Assembly: GCF_016107545.1 (NCBI RefSeq)
Contig: NZ_JABASS010000003.1
Coordinates: forward strand, 124,001 to 188,000
Length of the DNA: 64,000 nucleotides
From: Psychrobacter namhaensis
Lineage (GTDB): Bacteria > Pseudomonadota > Gammaproteobacteria > Pseudomonadales > Moraxellaceae
Direction: 5' to 3'
Shown in pieces: positions 26,472-37,400 of the stretch (positions within the stretch are counted from its first letter, which is position 1; each line of letters starts with the position of its first letter). Position numbers and translations under genes: made by a program. The notes beneath the pieces are model-generated. The model searched no databases, was not told the origin of the DNA, and was given only the letters and a program-made list of their open reading frames with translations.

Positions 26472-26541
26472 GATACCAGTCCGTTTTGTCATTTATATTG
26501 ATTTGGGTATTATAAAATCATAATTATATTGAAGGATTACT

Positions 26542-27276
26542 ATGAAAGTACTACTAGTAGAAGATGAATTAAAACTCGGCGAATATGTAAAAAAAGGCTT
26601 AAGTGAAGCAGGCTTCATTGTTGATCATCAGCTGACAGGTTTAGATGGCTACCATGCTATGATGACTGAAGAGTTTAGCGTGATACTCATGGATGTTATG
26701 CTGCCTGATGTTAGCGGTTTTGAGCTAGTACGTAATTACCGAGCGGCTGGCAAGCATACGCCAGTGTTATTTCTAACCGCAAAAGATGATTTAGATGACA
26801 AAATCAAGGGGATTGAGATTGGCGGTGATGATTATCTGACCAAACCTTTTGCCTTTGCAGAGTTAATAGTCAGGATAAAAAGCTTATTACGACGCGCCAA
26901 TCAAGCCGACTATAAAAGTACGCTCATGCAAATAGCGGATCTCAAAATGGACATTGCCAAGCGCACTGTACATAGAGGAGACACGCCCATTAAACTAACC
27001 GCAAAAGAGTTCTCCCTATTACAGTTTCTATTAGAGCGCCGCGGTGAAGTATTACCACGCTCAATCATTGCTTCACAAGTATGGGATATGAACTTTGATA
27101 ACGATACTAATGTGATTGATGTGGCAATAAGACGTCTGCGTATAAAAATAGACGATGAGTTTGATACCAAGCTAATTCATACTGTGCGTGCCATGGGCTA
27201 CCGATTAGATGCTGTCGACGTTTCAGCTAGTAATAAAGCTGCCAGCGAAACGGAAGATAGCCAATATGATAAATAG
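26542..27276 (+). CDS. copR: Copper-responsive response regulator CopR/CusR
   Basis: 244 residues. Receiver domain with VEDELKLGEYVKKGLSEAGF, Asp51 in ILMDVMLPD, FLTAKD and YLTKPFAFAE; winged helix ends VIDVAIRRLRIKIDDEF and TVRAMGYRLD. The LGEYVKKGLSE segment and R-R-L-R recognition helix are typical of the CusR/CopR/PcoR group. About 20 extra polar residues follow the domain. It is next to copS, overlapping by 11 bp, and faces the copper genes across a shared regulatory region with Cop boxes. Confidence 0.92.
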   Translation: MKVLLVEDELKLGEYVKKGLSEAGFIVDHQLTGLDGYHAMMTEEFSVILMDVMLPDVSGFELVRNYRAAGKHTPVLFLTAKDDLDDKIKGIEIGGDDYLTKPFAFAELIVRIKSLLRRANQADYKSTLMQIADLKMDIAKRTVHRGDTPIKLTAKEFSLLQFLLERRGEVLPRSIIASQVWDMNFDNDTNVIDVAIRRLRIKIDDEFDTKLIHTVRAMGYRLDAVDVSASNKAASETEDSQYDK

Positions 27277-28819
27277 ATTGGACAATCGACGCTTACCCTT
27301 ACTATGGCGAACTGTGTTTTTATTGACGATATTTGTCGTTTTATCGCAGTTGATAATCTATATCTGGGTACAGCACTCTGTTAAAGGCCATTTTGAGCAA
27401 ATGGATGCTGAAATCATTACCCACGCAGCCTTTAATCTACGTAAGCGCGTAACAGAGGCGGATAACCAAATAGCCTCTCAGACACTACCTAAGCCTCAAA
27501 GTCCATCAAACACTCAACAACCGCTAAGCTCGAAAGCTTCTTCAAATCTACTTCCTACAATAGCCACAGAAAATGATGATCACCTGCATTCATCAGCGCT
27601 AGATTACGATCTAAAAACTATCATTGCTGATAAAGAGGGGCGATTGCTATCTAGTACTCCCAAAAACTTTGCTAATGAATTAAGTGCCGACTTTAACCTA
27701 TTATCATTACAGCAAAATCATGATGACAGACAGTTTGTAATAAATATTAAAGACAGACGTTATCGAGCTATGGTTATTGGAGACGATGACATGCTTGCCC
27801 TTATCGCCTTACCCATTGACGTGCATCATCAGTATTTATTACAGTTTAACCGTCAACTTAGTCTGATCCTATTTGCCATCACACTACTGTTGGTTTCAAT
27901 AGCAGCCTTAAGCGTGTATTGGGGTTTTGCTCCTTTATCCACTATCGTGCAAAGGATGAAAGGTATTCATCCTGAAAGATTGAGCGAAAGAGTAATAGTT
28001 AGTGATATGCCATTAGAGCTAAGACCTTTAGCAGAATCCTATAACTCGATGATGGCTAAGCTTGAAAGCAATTTTGAGTCGTTGTCGCGATTTTCAGACA
28101 ATATCGCGCATGAGCTACGCACGCCAATAGCAACGCTGATTACGCAAACGCAAGTCATGTTAAATAAGCCTAGAGAGGAAGAGGAATATGTCGAACAATT
28201 ACATCAGCAACATGACACCTTAGAGCAATTATCGGCGATGATTAACAACATGCTACTGCTAGCAAAAACCCAAAAAGGACTGAGTGATTCGCAAGTGACT
28301 ACTGTAGATACTGAGGTCCTAATCAATAAGCTGTTAGATTACTTTGAAATGATTGCCGAGGATCGTAAAATAACTTTTGTAAAATTAGGAGATTTTAAGG
28401 CAGTATTAGGCGATGAAGGTTTATTACAAAGGCTATTTGCTAATCTGCTATCAAACGCGATCTACTACGCCGCTAGTAATAGCGTCGTCACAATATCAGC
28501 CACTGTCAACACTCCAAATACTTCCGTTAATAATTATAAGATGCTTGAAGACGATCAAAGTAACACTCAAACCGCGAAGCAATCTTGGCTAGAGATAACT
28601 TTTACTAACCTTCTAGAAAAACCTCTAAACCAAAGCGAAGCAGATCGATTGTTTGAGCGCTTTTATCGTCATGATAAAACTAGCCAGCACCATTCAGGAT
28701 CAGGTTTGGGTTTATCTATCGTTCAGGCTATTGCTAATGCTCATAAAGGGACGGTCAATATCACTAGCAAAGATGAGTATTGTTTTGAAGTTACTGTAGG
28801 ATTATTGATTGCTAAGTAG
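27266..28819 (+). CDS. copS: Copper-sensing histidine kinase CopS/CusS
   Basis: 517 residues from ATG 27266, which overlaps the copR stop. Two membrane helices (about 13-35 and 190-212) flank a periplasmic sensor domain of about 155 residues. HAMP linker, His282 in DNIAHELRTPIATLITQTQV, N box NLLSNAIYYA and a final GSGLGLSIVQAIANAHKG follow. As in CusS and other heavy-metal sensor kinases, periplasmic Cu ions are the expected signal. The stop codon abuts MITE copy C. Confidence 0.9.
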   Translation: MINRLDNRRLPLLWRTVFLLTIFVVLSQLIIYIWVQHSVKGHFEQMDAEIITHAAFNLRKRVTEADNQIASQTLPKPQSPSNTQQPLSSKASSNLLPTIATENDDHLHSSALDYDLKTIIADKEGRLLSSTPKNFANELSADFNLLSLQQNHDDRQFVINIKDRRYRAMVIGDDDMLALIALPIDVHHQYLLQFNRQLSLILFAITLLLVSIAALSVYWGFAPLSTIVQRMKGIHPERLSERVIVSDMPLELRPLAESYNSMMAKLESNFESLSRFSDNIAHELRTPIATLITQTQVMLNKPREEEEYVEQLHQQHDTLEQLSAMINNMLLLAKTQKGLSDSQVTTVDTEVLINKLLDYFEMIAEDRKITFVKLGDFKAVLGDEGLLQRLFANLLSNAIYYAASNSVVTISATVNTPNTSVNNYKMLEDDQSNTQTAKQSWLEITFTNLLEKPLNQSEADRLFERFYRHDKTSQHHSGSGLGLSIVQAIANAHKGTVNITSKDEYCFEVTVGLLIAK

Positions 28820-28990
28820 CATACACCTCAATATCCTAGTGTTCAAAATATTAATAATATGTAGACCTACTATAGGTCTATTTTATTTTGATAAGTCGAA
28901 AGGCTCTGAATGCTATTATTCATATAGTGTATAAGGCTAGATTATGAAGTCTAATTTTCTTAGGTGATGTTGTTGATATGGGGGTTTGAT
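28820..28990. repeat. MITE-like repeat, copy C
   Basis: The left end GCATACACCTCAATATCC and right end TTAGGTGATGTTGTTGATAT plus GGGGGTTTGATG form imperfect terminal inverted repeats around AACCCC/GGGGTT. The centre has a short hairpin ATAGACCTACTATAGGTCTA (approximate) and the motif TTGATAAGTCGAAA shared with copies D and E. The right end cuts into an integrase gene. Confidence 0.65.
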
Positions 28991-29446
28991 GCAGGCCGTA
29001 TTGTATTTAAGGCCACAAAAAATGGTTCTGACTATTATATGCCTACAGGTGATATCCTACAGGCCATTTTAAAAGAGCGTAAAAGGCTTAGTAGTGGTGA
29101 AGAATGGGTGTTCCCAAGTGACTTGAAAAGAAGTAATAATCATGTCAAAAACTTAAGCGGTAGTTACAAGGCTATTTCTAAAAAGGCTGGCTTGTATATT
29201 ACACCGCATGATTTGCGCCGTACATTTGGCACAGTGGCTAATAGTTTAAACGTGAACTACCCTGTATTAAAAAGATTACTAAACCATCGTGAGGCGAAGT
29301 CTAGCGATGATGTGACATTACAATACATTCAAGTATCGCAGCGCCAACTGCGAGATGCTTTAAATGAAATTGAAAATTTATACTGTAAACGTATCAATCT
29401 GAGCCAAGATGAAGTTATAGATAAGATATGGAACTTTCCTAAATAA
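28988..29446 (+). pseudogene. Tyrosine integrase, C-terminal remnant
   Basis: The frame from about 28988 encodes GRIVFKATKNGSDYYMPTGD and later the catalytic core TPHDLRRTFGTVAN (His-x-x-Arg), LKRLLNHREA and the nucleophile Tyr in TLQYIQVSQRQLRDAL. The first catalytic Arg and the whole N-terminal DNA-binding part are missing, replaced by MITE copy C; an ATG inside the MITE gives an artificial start. About 150 residues of a normal 400 remain. It belongs to the phage/genomic-island (P4-like) integrase type and probably once moved the island bounded on the right by the tRNA-Leu fragment. Confidence 0.8.
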
Positions 29447-29471
29447 TTTTACTCATCTAGGGCAGCTCCAT

Positions 29472-29656
29472 AACTTATTAGGTGGCACACACCCCAATAC
29501 TATTGTATAAAAAATATTAATAACATCTCTATATGTCGTAGATTTATTTTACTCCGATGAGTCGAAAATCCCCTAGGTGCTCTTATTTGTAAAGCATAGA
29601 GGTCCGAGGTATAAAATTCACTTTTATCAGGTGATGTTATACATATTGGGGGTTGC
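29472..29656. repeat. MITE-like repeat, copy D
   Basis: Left end TTATTAGGTGGCACACACCC, right end ATCAGGTGATGTTATACATA plus TTGGGGGTTG, with the inner CCGATGAGTCGAAA. It fills most of the gap between the integrase remnant and brxL; nothing else is seen in 29447-29742. Confidence 0.65.
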
Positions 29657-29742
29657 ACGTTAGTATGAGTGTATCGATTTTATTTCGAACTAACTATAGT
29701 ACCAGTAGTTTTGTCAGCATACTTCCACCGATTGTGATTATT

Positions 29743-31809
29743 TTATTGCACACCCAATGCCTTATAAACCGCATCGACAGGATCAGCATAAAAGCTAATT
29801 TGAAACTTTGAGAATAGCTCTGCAGGTACTGTAGGTATATCAGAAGCAGATGCCATTGGAATAATCACTCTTTTAGCGCCACTATCCATAGCCAACTGCA
29901 AACTTTCTGCTAAGTTTTGAACGGGGTTTATGACTCCGCCCAATGTCATATCACCTAAAACCACCATTTGTTCTTGGGTTGATCGCCCCATCAATATAGA
30001 ACAGAACGCTATTAAGGCCGCCAAGGAGGTGTTCGTACTAGGCCCCGTATTATGCAACTCCACTACATGTAAGCTAAACTCATGATCAGAGAACTTAGAG
30101 GAAGCGCTAATACGTTTTAAATTACCTTTGAAGTAATCAAAACCAATCCGAATAGCTTCTTTGGCAGCACTGTTGGACCCTAACCCTGAAACTGTATATT
30201 TACCAGAACCTGGCATCATTTGAGTCTCATAACGATAAAGTCCTAACTGGCCACTACTTCCTTGCGTAACTAGATGTACAACGCCCGGTCTCGGTACACC
30301 TTCAGACATTAAAGAGCTACCGCCTTGCTCTGGCACACTCACAAAAAGCTCTTCAAGCGTTTCATTATCAATATAGCTGAAGTGAACATCGTAAAACTCC
30401 ATGCCACCAAGCTTTTTAAGCTGCTCTTTGATACGGCGTCTGGCAATCAATGCATATATCAAACAATTACGGACGTTTTCTTTATCGTAATTGCTGTCAA
30501 GATGAAGCAGTTTTAGCAGCCCCGATACAGTGCGTTTAACGGCAATAACGTCACGTTGATTTAAGTTATTACCCAGCTTAAAGTACTTATCAATTGCATC
30601 CGAAAATCCATACTTACGCATTTCTCGCATGTATTCAGACAAATAGTCAGTTATCAGACCATAGCTATTGGTAAAAAACTCAGGACGCATTTTTGGAATT
30701 TCCCACCCAGGTATATAGCAGTGGAATCGATCAAAAAATGCAGTGTCAATCATTGCATCAGGGAAAGGGGCTAGAAGATGGCTTGTCTTAACCAGTGTTT
30801 CTACACTCTGGTTAATATTGCCAACAAATACCATTGAAGCTTTGGCTTCAATAGAGTCACGGCCTCTAGCAAATGAGCCGGAAGCCATATAGTCCTTCAT
30901 AATTTGGACACCGTCTTTATCTTTGAATCTTATACCAGCGACTTCATCAAAGGCGACAACATCCCACATGCCCACAAGCCCCACCTGTCTTGAACTCATG
31001 TTATAAAATAAATTAGCGACTGTCGTCTGACCGCCTGACACCAATAATGAGTTAGGTGAGCACTCTTTATATACATGACTTTTACCCGTACCCCGAGGGC
31101 CAAGCTCACAGACATTATAGTTATTCTCTACAAAGGGAATCATTCGAGCTATGAGGTGCCATTTAACTGAATCCTCTAGATTCGTTGGCTCCATACCTAC
31201 TGATCTTAGAATCACATCTATCCATTGCTCAGTGGTAAAATATTGTCTTGCTGCGAATACCTCCTCCATATTCATCGAAGGCATTTGAATGGGCTTGAGA
31301 TTCATAATAGAGAAAGGAGAGGTTTTCTGGCCCTCCTCAAAAAAATACTGCACAGTAATGATGCACCAAATTCCTCCCGTTAAGAGCTTCTCATTTTCTT
31401 TGACGATTTTAGAAGGCACTAAAGCATCACTGACGCCTAAGTTGGAAAGAACTGCTTCATAAATATCTTTACGCTGATTTAACTTTACACTGACTTTGTC
31501 GATAATCTTAAAAGTACCACGTTCTCGGATTAGCGATTTAACCTTCTCGGCTTCATCCGGTCTGACATAGTTTTCAGCAAGTATTTTCTTGACGTTATCA
31601 AGACCTCTCATCACTATGTCGTCATCATCAGATGCACAGTACATACCTAGCAAGTACTCTAATACATAAACAGGTACGTTAGCGCCTTCCTTTAACTTTT
31701 TGGTTAAATCCTTTCGAACTACCCTGCCTGTAAAGTGCTGGTTCAATAAGCTATCTAGATCAGCGTTGTCGGTCTCTTTACCGGCCAGTGAGTCATACCC
31801 TTCCGTCAT
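29743..31809 (-). CDS. brxL: BREX type 1 protein BrxL (Lon-like AAA+ ATPase)
   Basis: 688 residues from ATG 31809. N-terminal DUF4357-like/BrxL region, an AAA+ core with Walker A in CELGPRGTGKSHVYKE (about residue 240) and Walker B in GMWDVVAFDEVAG, then a C-terminal Lon-like domain with GPSTNTSLAALIAF and GDMTLGGVINPVQNLAESL. The Ser of the Lon dyad position is present, but the usual Lys of GGLKEK is absent (NLAESL), so peptidase activity is doubtful; published work treats BrxL as a DNA-associated ATPase needed for defence. It is last in the BREX operon, 18 bp after pglZ. A TTG at 31821 is an alternative start. Confidence 0.93.
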   Translation of the reverse strand: MTEGYDSLAGKETDNADLDSLLNQHFTGRVVRKDLTKKLKEGANVPVYVLEYLLGMYCASDDDDIVMRGLDNVKKILAENYVRPDEAEKVKSLIRERGTFKIIDKVSVKLNQRKDIYEAVLSNLGVSDALVPSKIVKENEKLLTGGIWCIITVQYFFEEGQKTSPFSIMNLKPIQMPSMNMEEVFAARQYFTTEQWIDVILRSVGMEPTNLEDSVKWHLIARMIPFVENNYNVCELGPRGTGKSHVYKECSPNSLLVSGGQTTVANLFYNMSSRQVGLVGMWDVVAFDEVAGIRFKDKDGVQIMKDYMASGSFARGRDSIEAKASMVFVGNINQSVETLVKTSHLLAPFPDAMIDTAFFDRFHCYIPGWEIPKMRPEFFTNSYGLITDYLSEYMREMRKYGFSDAIDKYFKLGNNLNQRDVIAVKRTVSGLLKLLHLDSNYDKENVRNCLIYALIARRRIKEQLKKLGGMEFYDVHFSYIDNETLEELFVSVPEQGGSSLMSEGVPRPGVVHLVTQGSSGQLGLYRYETQMMPGSGKYTVSGLGSNSAAKEAIRIGFDYFKGNLKRISASSKFSDHEFSLHVVELHNTGPSTNTSLAALIAFCSILMGRSTQEQMVVLGDMTLGGVINPVQNLAESLQLAMDSGAKRVIIPMASASDIPTVPAELFSKFQISFYADPVDAVYKALGVQ

Positions 31810-31827
31810 ATGTATATCCAAATAGTT

Positions 31828-34488
31828 TTAGAAAAATTCATCTTGAATAGCAAGGTCAATGGTCACATCATAGCGTGCATACTCTGTATTAGTATCTACG
31901 TCTAACAATACTAATGTATATTTATCATTACGATTAAAATTCGATCCGATCAGGCTCAAAGTCGCTTCCTGCCTACGCTCATCCATATTACCGCTCGAGC
32001 TGCTAAAGACCAACGTCTCTTTACTGGACACCTCTACGCCTTGGGCGTCAACAATATAGATATGCAGTTTTCTTGGGTTGCGCTCTGAGCCGACTGCATC
32101 TGTCTGAATAAATGCAACTTTATCAATATTATTCACAAACTTGATAGACTGCTTAGCAGAAATAACCCCTACTGGTGTTTTTTCATATTTTGCAACCTGC
32201 TCTTTAGGTAGCTCACGCACCGTAATGACGGGCACGCATATCTCTTGTAGCATCGCCCCGCCATGCACAAACTGCGCACCACCCGAGAAGTGAAATCTCT
32301 GAGATGATTTAGGTATGATAAATTCAACTTCTTTATCTTCCCCTATAGCACCATTTGCAGTGTTAGAGATTTTTCCTTTCCAATGTGGCTCATCTGATCT
32401 TAGTTCTCTTCCAACGATATAGCGCTTTTTATTCTCGTTGGTCATGAAACTCTGAACATCAATGCCTGTCTTATCCGTAGTCGTTAGCTTCTTATTTTGG
32501 AATAAAAACCCATGATCTGCGGTGATAATGACTCTACTGCCATTGAGCCTATTAATAACTCGCCCCACCATGCTCTTAAGCTCGTTAATCGCATCACGAC
32601 AAGCTTCGAACGTTTTATGTTCAGAGCCCTGCTTGTCTCCTATAGCATCAATGGTGTCATGATAAATGTAGACTACACTGGCATTACGTACTTTTTCTCG
32701 CCCTTCTTCATTATTCCAATTCATTAGATCTTTGGAGCTCACGGCTACCCCGCCTACACTCTGCAATATTTTATTGCGCTGAATTAAGCCTTGGGAGGAT
32801 ACCTCATCTACGAATACCGTTGAGTTACCCTTGTTATCGTAGTATAAGCTCTTATGTGGTAGCAGTGATGCCATACCAAGTTGCGTGTAGCTTGGTAGGA
32901 CACCCAGCTGTGTTGATAGATCTGATTTAAAGCGTTTTTCATTATTGATGATTGAGTCAAGCTCATGTGCTATCTCATATCTAAAGGCATCGGAGATAAT
33001 AACGAAAACTCGCTTGATCTGTGTGCCAGTCAATATCGTCTGAACCTGTTGATTATAAAAATCATATTGGTTTGGAATATCTTTAAGCTTCCAGCTTTCT
33101 AAAAGATTTTCTTCCTCTAGATGCTGATCCCAAGCCAAGCCAAGCTCATGCAGGTACCAGTTGATGTATAGGTTCTCAACCTCCTCTTTTAAGCCTCGTA
33201 GGATCTCCCAGCCTTTACTCAACGTAAAGTTGACCTTTTCACTAAATAAGCGATAAGCTTGATCAAACTTATATAAACGATCTACATAGGCGCTATACAT
33301 CTCTTTGGCGCTATCAAAATTAAAGCCGCCTGCATACTCACTGCGTATCTGCATTAACTCTTTAGCACTGCTGAGTGCGCTATAAATAGATTCGTAGTCT
33401 GTCTTCAGTTTGGCCCAATATCCAAACGAGCGCCGTGACACGATCGCATCAAATTGCGCAGGCTCAATATCACCGCCTTTGTCAATCAGACTATCCACCA
33501 AACCAATGATGATATTTTGTTCTATCTCTTCAAATGTCTGACAGTCCACCATTTGTGCGGGTCTATAGTTCGCACTCTTTGCTTTTATCTCGAGCTTATA
33601 GGCCAATAGACCAGCTATTTGTGCATAGCTGTCTGCGTAGGTTCTACTGTCCCGCCAGCTGCTCATAAAAGCCATAGCATTGGCTTGCCCTGCGCCAGTT
33701 TGCAGTAGGTTATTACTCAACCAAGCTTTATCATCGGCGCTTATCTGACGTGAGTAATCCGTACAAAATAGCTTAAAGACAAAATCCTCTAAAGATGGCT
33801 CAGGCGTATGGTAGCCATAAGCGCTTTCTAACAGTGCCCATAGTGAATCGCTAAGCTCGTATTTGTTTAGTGCTTTCCATAAAGAAGACTCATCGATATT
33901 GGCTTCGATATTTTTGGCATATTCATTTAAAAGCGTTAGTAGAATACTATCAAGCTCAGCTGAATCAGAGCTTACGGTTACAGCAATCATTTTGCGATCT
34001 AGACTTAACTCATCCTCATTTTCGGTCACCCACTTTTTCAGACCCGCTATACGCTTTTTACTGCCAAAAAAGGCATTGCGATTTTTGATATGCTCTTTGA
34101 GTGATATCTTAGGAATACCCAGCTCGTTGAGGAGCATAGAGCTTCTATCAGCAAAAAACGTTTCGCTGTATAGTCTTATGTCTAACAGCCAATCGTGTTC
34201 AGGCGTCGGCTCGTTTTCAGAAAAGTACAATAAAAACTTCTGATCAGGCTCATCAAACTCTATTTTCTTTTTGGTCTCCAATATGGACTCATCAGCCATT
34301 TTCAGAATGGTCAGATTATCAGGTAATAGCTCTATATCTTTTAGCTTATGCTCTTTATTCTCATCGGTTAACGAGCTGATGATGCTATCAATATCTTCTA
34401 AAAAGCCATGTTCAGCATCATGCCAGAATACAATTCTACTTTGTTCCAGCTTTGCACTAAGCCCCTGAATCAGCTCATTAATTTGCAT
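31828..34488 (-). CDS. pglZ: BREX type 1 protein PglZ
   Basis: 886 residues. The C-terminal alkaline-phosphatase-fold PglZ domain shows FVIISDAFRYEIAHELD (metal-binding Asp), VVYIYHDTIDAIGD and ITADHGFLFQNKK, the metal-site triads of the family. The N-terminal half is helical and BREX-specific. PglZ is the hallmark BREX gene, required for both host methylation and phage exclusion; it acts in the cytoplasm with PglX and BrxB. ATG 34488 has GGAG eight bases upstream, inside the end of pglX, so the genes overlap by 11 bp and are translationally coupled. Confidence 0.95.
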   Translation of the reverse strand: MQINELIQGLSAKLEQSRIVFWHDAEHGFLEDIDSIISSLTDENKEHKLKDIELLPDNLTILKMADESILETKKKIEFDEPDQKFLLYFSENEPTPEHDWLLDIRLYSETFFADRSSMLLNELGIPKISLKEHIKNRNAFFGSKKRIAGLKKWVTENEDELSLDRKMIAVTVSSDSAELDSILLTLLNEYAKNIEANIDESSLWKALNKYELSDSLWALLESAYGYHTPEPSLEDFVFKLFCTDYSRQISADDKAWLSNNLLQTGAGQANAMAFMSSWRDSRTYADSYAQIAGLLAYKLEIKAKSANYRPAQMVDCQTFEEIEQNIIIGLVDSLIDKGGDIEPAQFDAIVSRRSFGYWAKLKTDYESIYSALSSAKELMQIRSEYAGGFNFDSAKEMYSAYVDRLYKFDQAYRLFSEKVNFTLSKGWEILRGLKEEVENLYINWYLHELGLAWDQHLEEENLLESWKLKDIPNQYDFYNQQVQTILTGTQIKRVFVIISDAFRYEIAHELDSIINNEKRFKSDLSTQLGVLPSYTQLGMASLLPHKSLYYDNKGNSTVFVDEVSSQGLIQRNKILQSVGGVAVSSKDLMNWNNEEGREKVRNASVVYIYHDTIDAIGDKQGSEHKTFEACRDAINELKSMVGRVINRLNGSRVIITADHGFLFQNKKLTTTDKTGIDVQSFMTNENKKRYIVGRELRSDEPHWKGKISNTANGAIGEDKEVEFIIPKSSQRFHFSGGAQFVHGGAMLQEICVPVITVRELPKEQVAKYEKTPVGVISAKQSIKFVNNIDKVAFIQTDAVGSERNPRKLHIYIVDAQGVEVSSKETLVFSSSSGNMDERRQEATLSLIGSNFNRNDKYTLVLLDVDTNTEYARYDVTIDLAIQDEFF

Positions 34489-37400
34489 CAATCATCTCCG
34501 GATTTTTACCCGTAATTTTTTTCACATCAGAGAGCAAGTCACCAAACTTGCCATAGTTCTCTTTGACACCATCGTCTAGGTCTATCGATATTCGCATATC
34601 GGCATAGTGCTTGAGCTTGTCATCAAACTCACGTAGCTCACTGTGCTTCTTATTAATAGATTTAAGCTCTTTCTCAAAGCGCTTTTTATCTTGGGTAGTT
34701 TCAGCCATATCTAGCTGCTTTTCTAACTGCTGAGCATAGGCTTCATATTTACCCAATAGCGGCGTGACATATTCGGTGCGCATGCGTGATAAGGTGCCTT
34801 CATTGTAGCGATGTAAGTACACCAGACATTCAAAGGCTTTTTCTTTGCCTGAGCTAAATAGCCAGTAAATCGGTCTGTTCTTATAAGTCTGCATGTGGTC
34901 TTTGTAGAACTTAGTCGATAGATAACGACGTATGGTTTCTACAGAGGTTTCTGACTTTCTGGCTGTAATTGCATCTAGACTTAATGATTCAGCAATGAAC
35001 TGTAGGTTCTCGGTTAGGTTATCTTCACCCCAAACCGTTTTGACAAACTCAACGACTCGGTTACAGGCATCATCTTTGAACCACTCATTATCCATTATGG
35101 GGACAATACCATCGCCGTCTGCTGGAAAGGTTTTGTATAGACTGGCATCAAAGCCTTCATTGCCTGCATGGGCATATACTAGACCTTCTTGGTCTAGTGA
35201 GTAGCGTCCCATTATGCAGCCGATTGTGTATGAAACTAACTCCGCCATAGTATCTGATTGAAATCTAATATTCGCCTCTTCTACTTCCAACCCATTATAC
35301 CGATATATTGGATTTGCTCTTAAGGTAACCTGTTCTTCTAAAACTTCGATATTGACATCTTTATGTAATTCGAATTTAGAAACCACATAGCTGTTAATCT
35401 GTTCCTCAATATCTTTTAATTTCGCAGTAGAGCTTTTTGAAACTGAAAGGTATCTATTATAGGATTCTGAAATTTTCAAATCACCTAACACTAAAGGCGA
35501 TTTATTAAATCTATTCGAAGTTTCAAAGGCATCCCAATCTTTTTGACATATCTCTATCGCAGCTTCTCCTAATGGAACTATCTCTTTTTTTAATGTTGGG
35601 AAAGGTAGGTTTTTATAATCACCAGATTGAAAATGCAGCGAGGGATTCTGAATTTTTGTCAGTTTTTCAACTACATTCGAATTCAACCAACATAGCGCTG
35701 AAACCAGCTCCTCCTCTGAATCAAAATAAGCTGATTGACCTGTAACGTCTGATATTGAACCAAGTTCATTATATCTAAAAGATTTCCAGGAAGAGGTTAT
35801 TTCCGACCAAGTAATACCTTTTTTGAAATAAAATTGGGCATTTTGTGGGCGTGATCTAAGCTTTCCATTACTATCTTTAAAATTCCTAATTTCTTTACCA
35901 TCATTTTCCCAATTTACAACATACTCACGATTCCCGTACCATTTCCTATAAGAGCCACCTTTATTGTATGGGACCCATTTTATATTATTAGTTAAAGTAT
36001 CCTCTGTACGTTTAATATTGTCAGAAAATTTCAAGTAGCTTACTTCATGCCATAAACGGATAAATTTATCATTACTTCCTGTTTGTAAACCAACGGCTGC
36101 TTTTGAAACCTCTCCTGCTTTAGGGTTATTTTCATAAATATTAAAAATCTCTTTACTCACCCAAAAAGCTATTGGAGTTGTTGGTATTTTTTTTAAATCA
36201 TCAAGTTTCGTTTCGTAAAACCAATCACAGCTTTTATCTTTAATAGCTTCCAGTGTTTTAATAGGTTGATTTGAGGCCCCTCGGAAGTCTGAAAGCTTAA
36301 TAAATGAACCAACATAGTCGACTATATGACCCTTATGTAAAGTAAAAGTACAAATCGGTACCGTAGCACCTTCAAAGCCTGAATACTCTAATTGTATTAA
36401 AGATGCAATCGTTTCTTCATCAATCAACTTATTGCGTAACTGCTCATAGCTTGATAAAAACATCCATACAAATGGAGTCATAAAACCTAATAGCGCATGC
36501 TCTTTAGCCAGTTTTAAATTATTTATTATAAATACCGAGAATAAATCTTTATCGTAACCTGAAAAATTACTTTTAAGATATTTTTTAACTTTAGATGTTT
36601 GATACTTGCTACTCATATAAGGAGGATTAGCCACAACCGCGTCATATCGGATAGACAAGATTAGCGCCTGATGCACCACATCAATAATCTGACTGACCGC
36701 AGCGCGCTGGATTGGATCGCCCTGTTCTGCTAGCTCACGCAGACTCTCATACAGCTCTTGTAGCGCATCATGCTCTGTTGCTGGCACCTCAATTAATGAA
36801 CCAAATGTCTTGGCTTGTTCAAAGCGCTCAATATTACGTTGTAGCAGCTGATAACGATTGTCCGCCTCAAATGAGCTTAGGTCTAAGTCACTACCAAACA
36901 TGTCTTGCATTTGGCCACTAGCAAACTCACCCGATAGGTTTAAGTCTTGCCATAGCTTTGGCAGGTCTAAATGGCCGGTCTCTTGTAAGGACAGTACGTT
37001 TAATTGAACATCTCGACTAAAGATACGCCTGTCATCTTGACGTGCCATCATCATCAGTGAGAAGCCTGATAGCTGAGCTGCCCTATCATCAATGTCTAAG
37101 CCATATAGGTTGTTCTCTAAAATAAGCTTGGGGATGTCTCTTGAGCGATAGCCACGCTCTTCATAGATCGCTTTCAGAACGTTATAAGCTTCAATGAGGA
37201 TATGCCCTGACCCACTTGCTGGATCAAGTACTTTGATACTCTCTGGGTCTATGGACTCTGGGGTGATTGCTTTTAGTTGTTCATTGACCTCGTCTGTCTG
37301 CTCGGCAGGTTCAATGTAGTATTCCATCTCCTCTTTAATAGTTGAGTCAGGATAGGTCTGTAGCCAGTGACGGCCGACTGAGTTTTGTACGAGGTATTTA

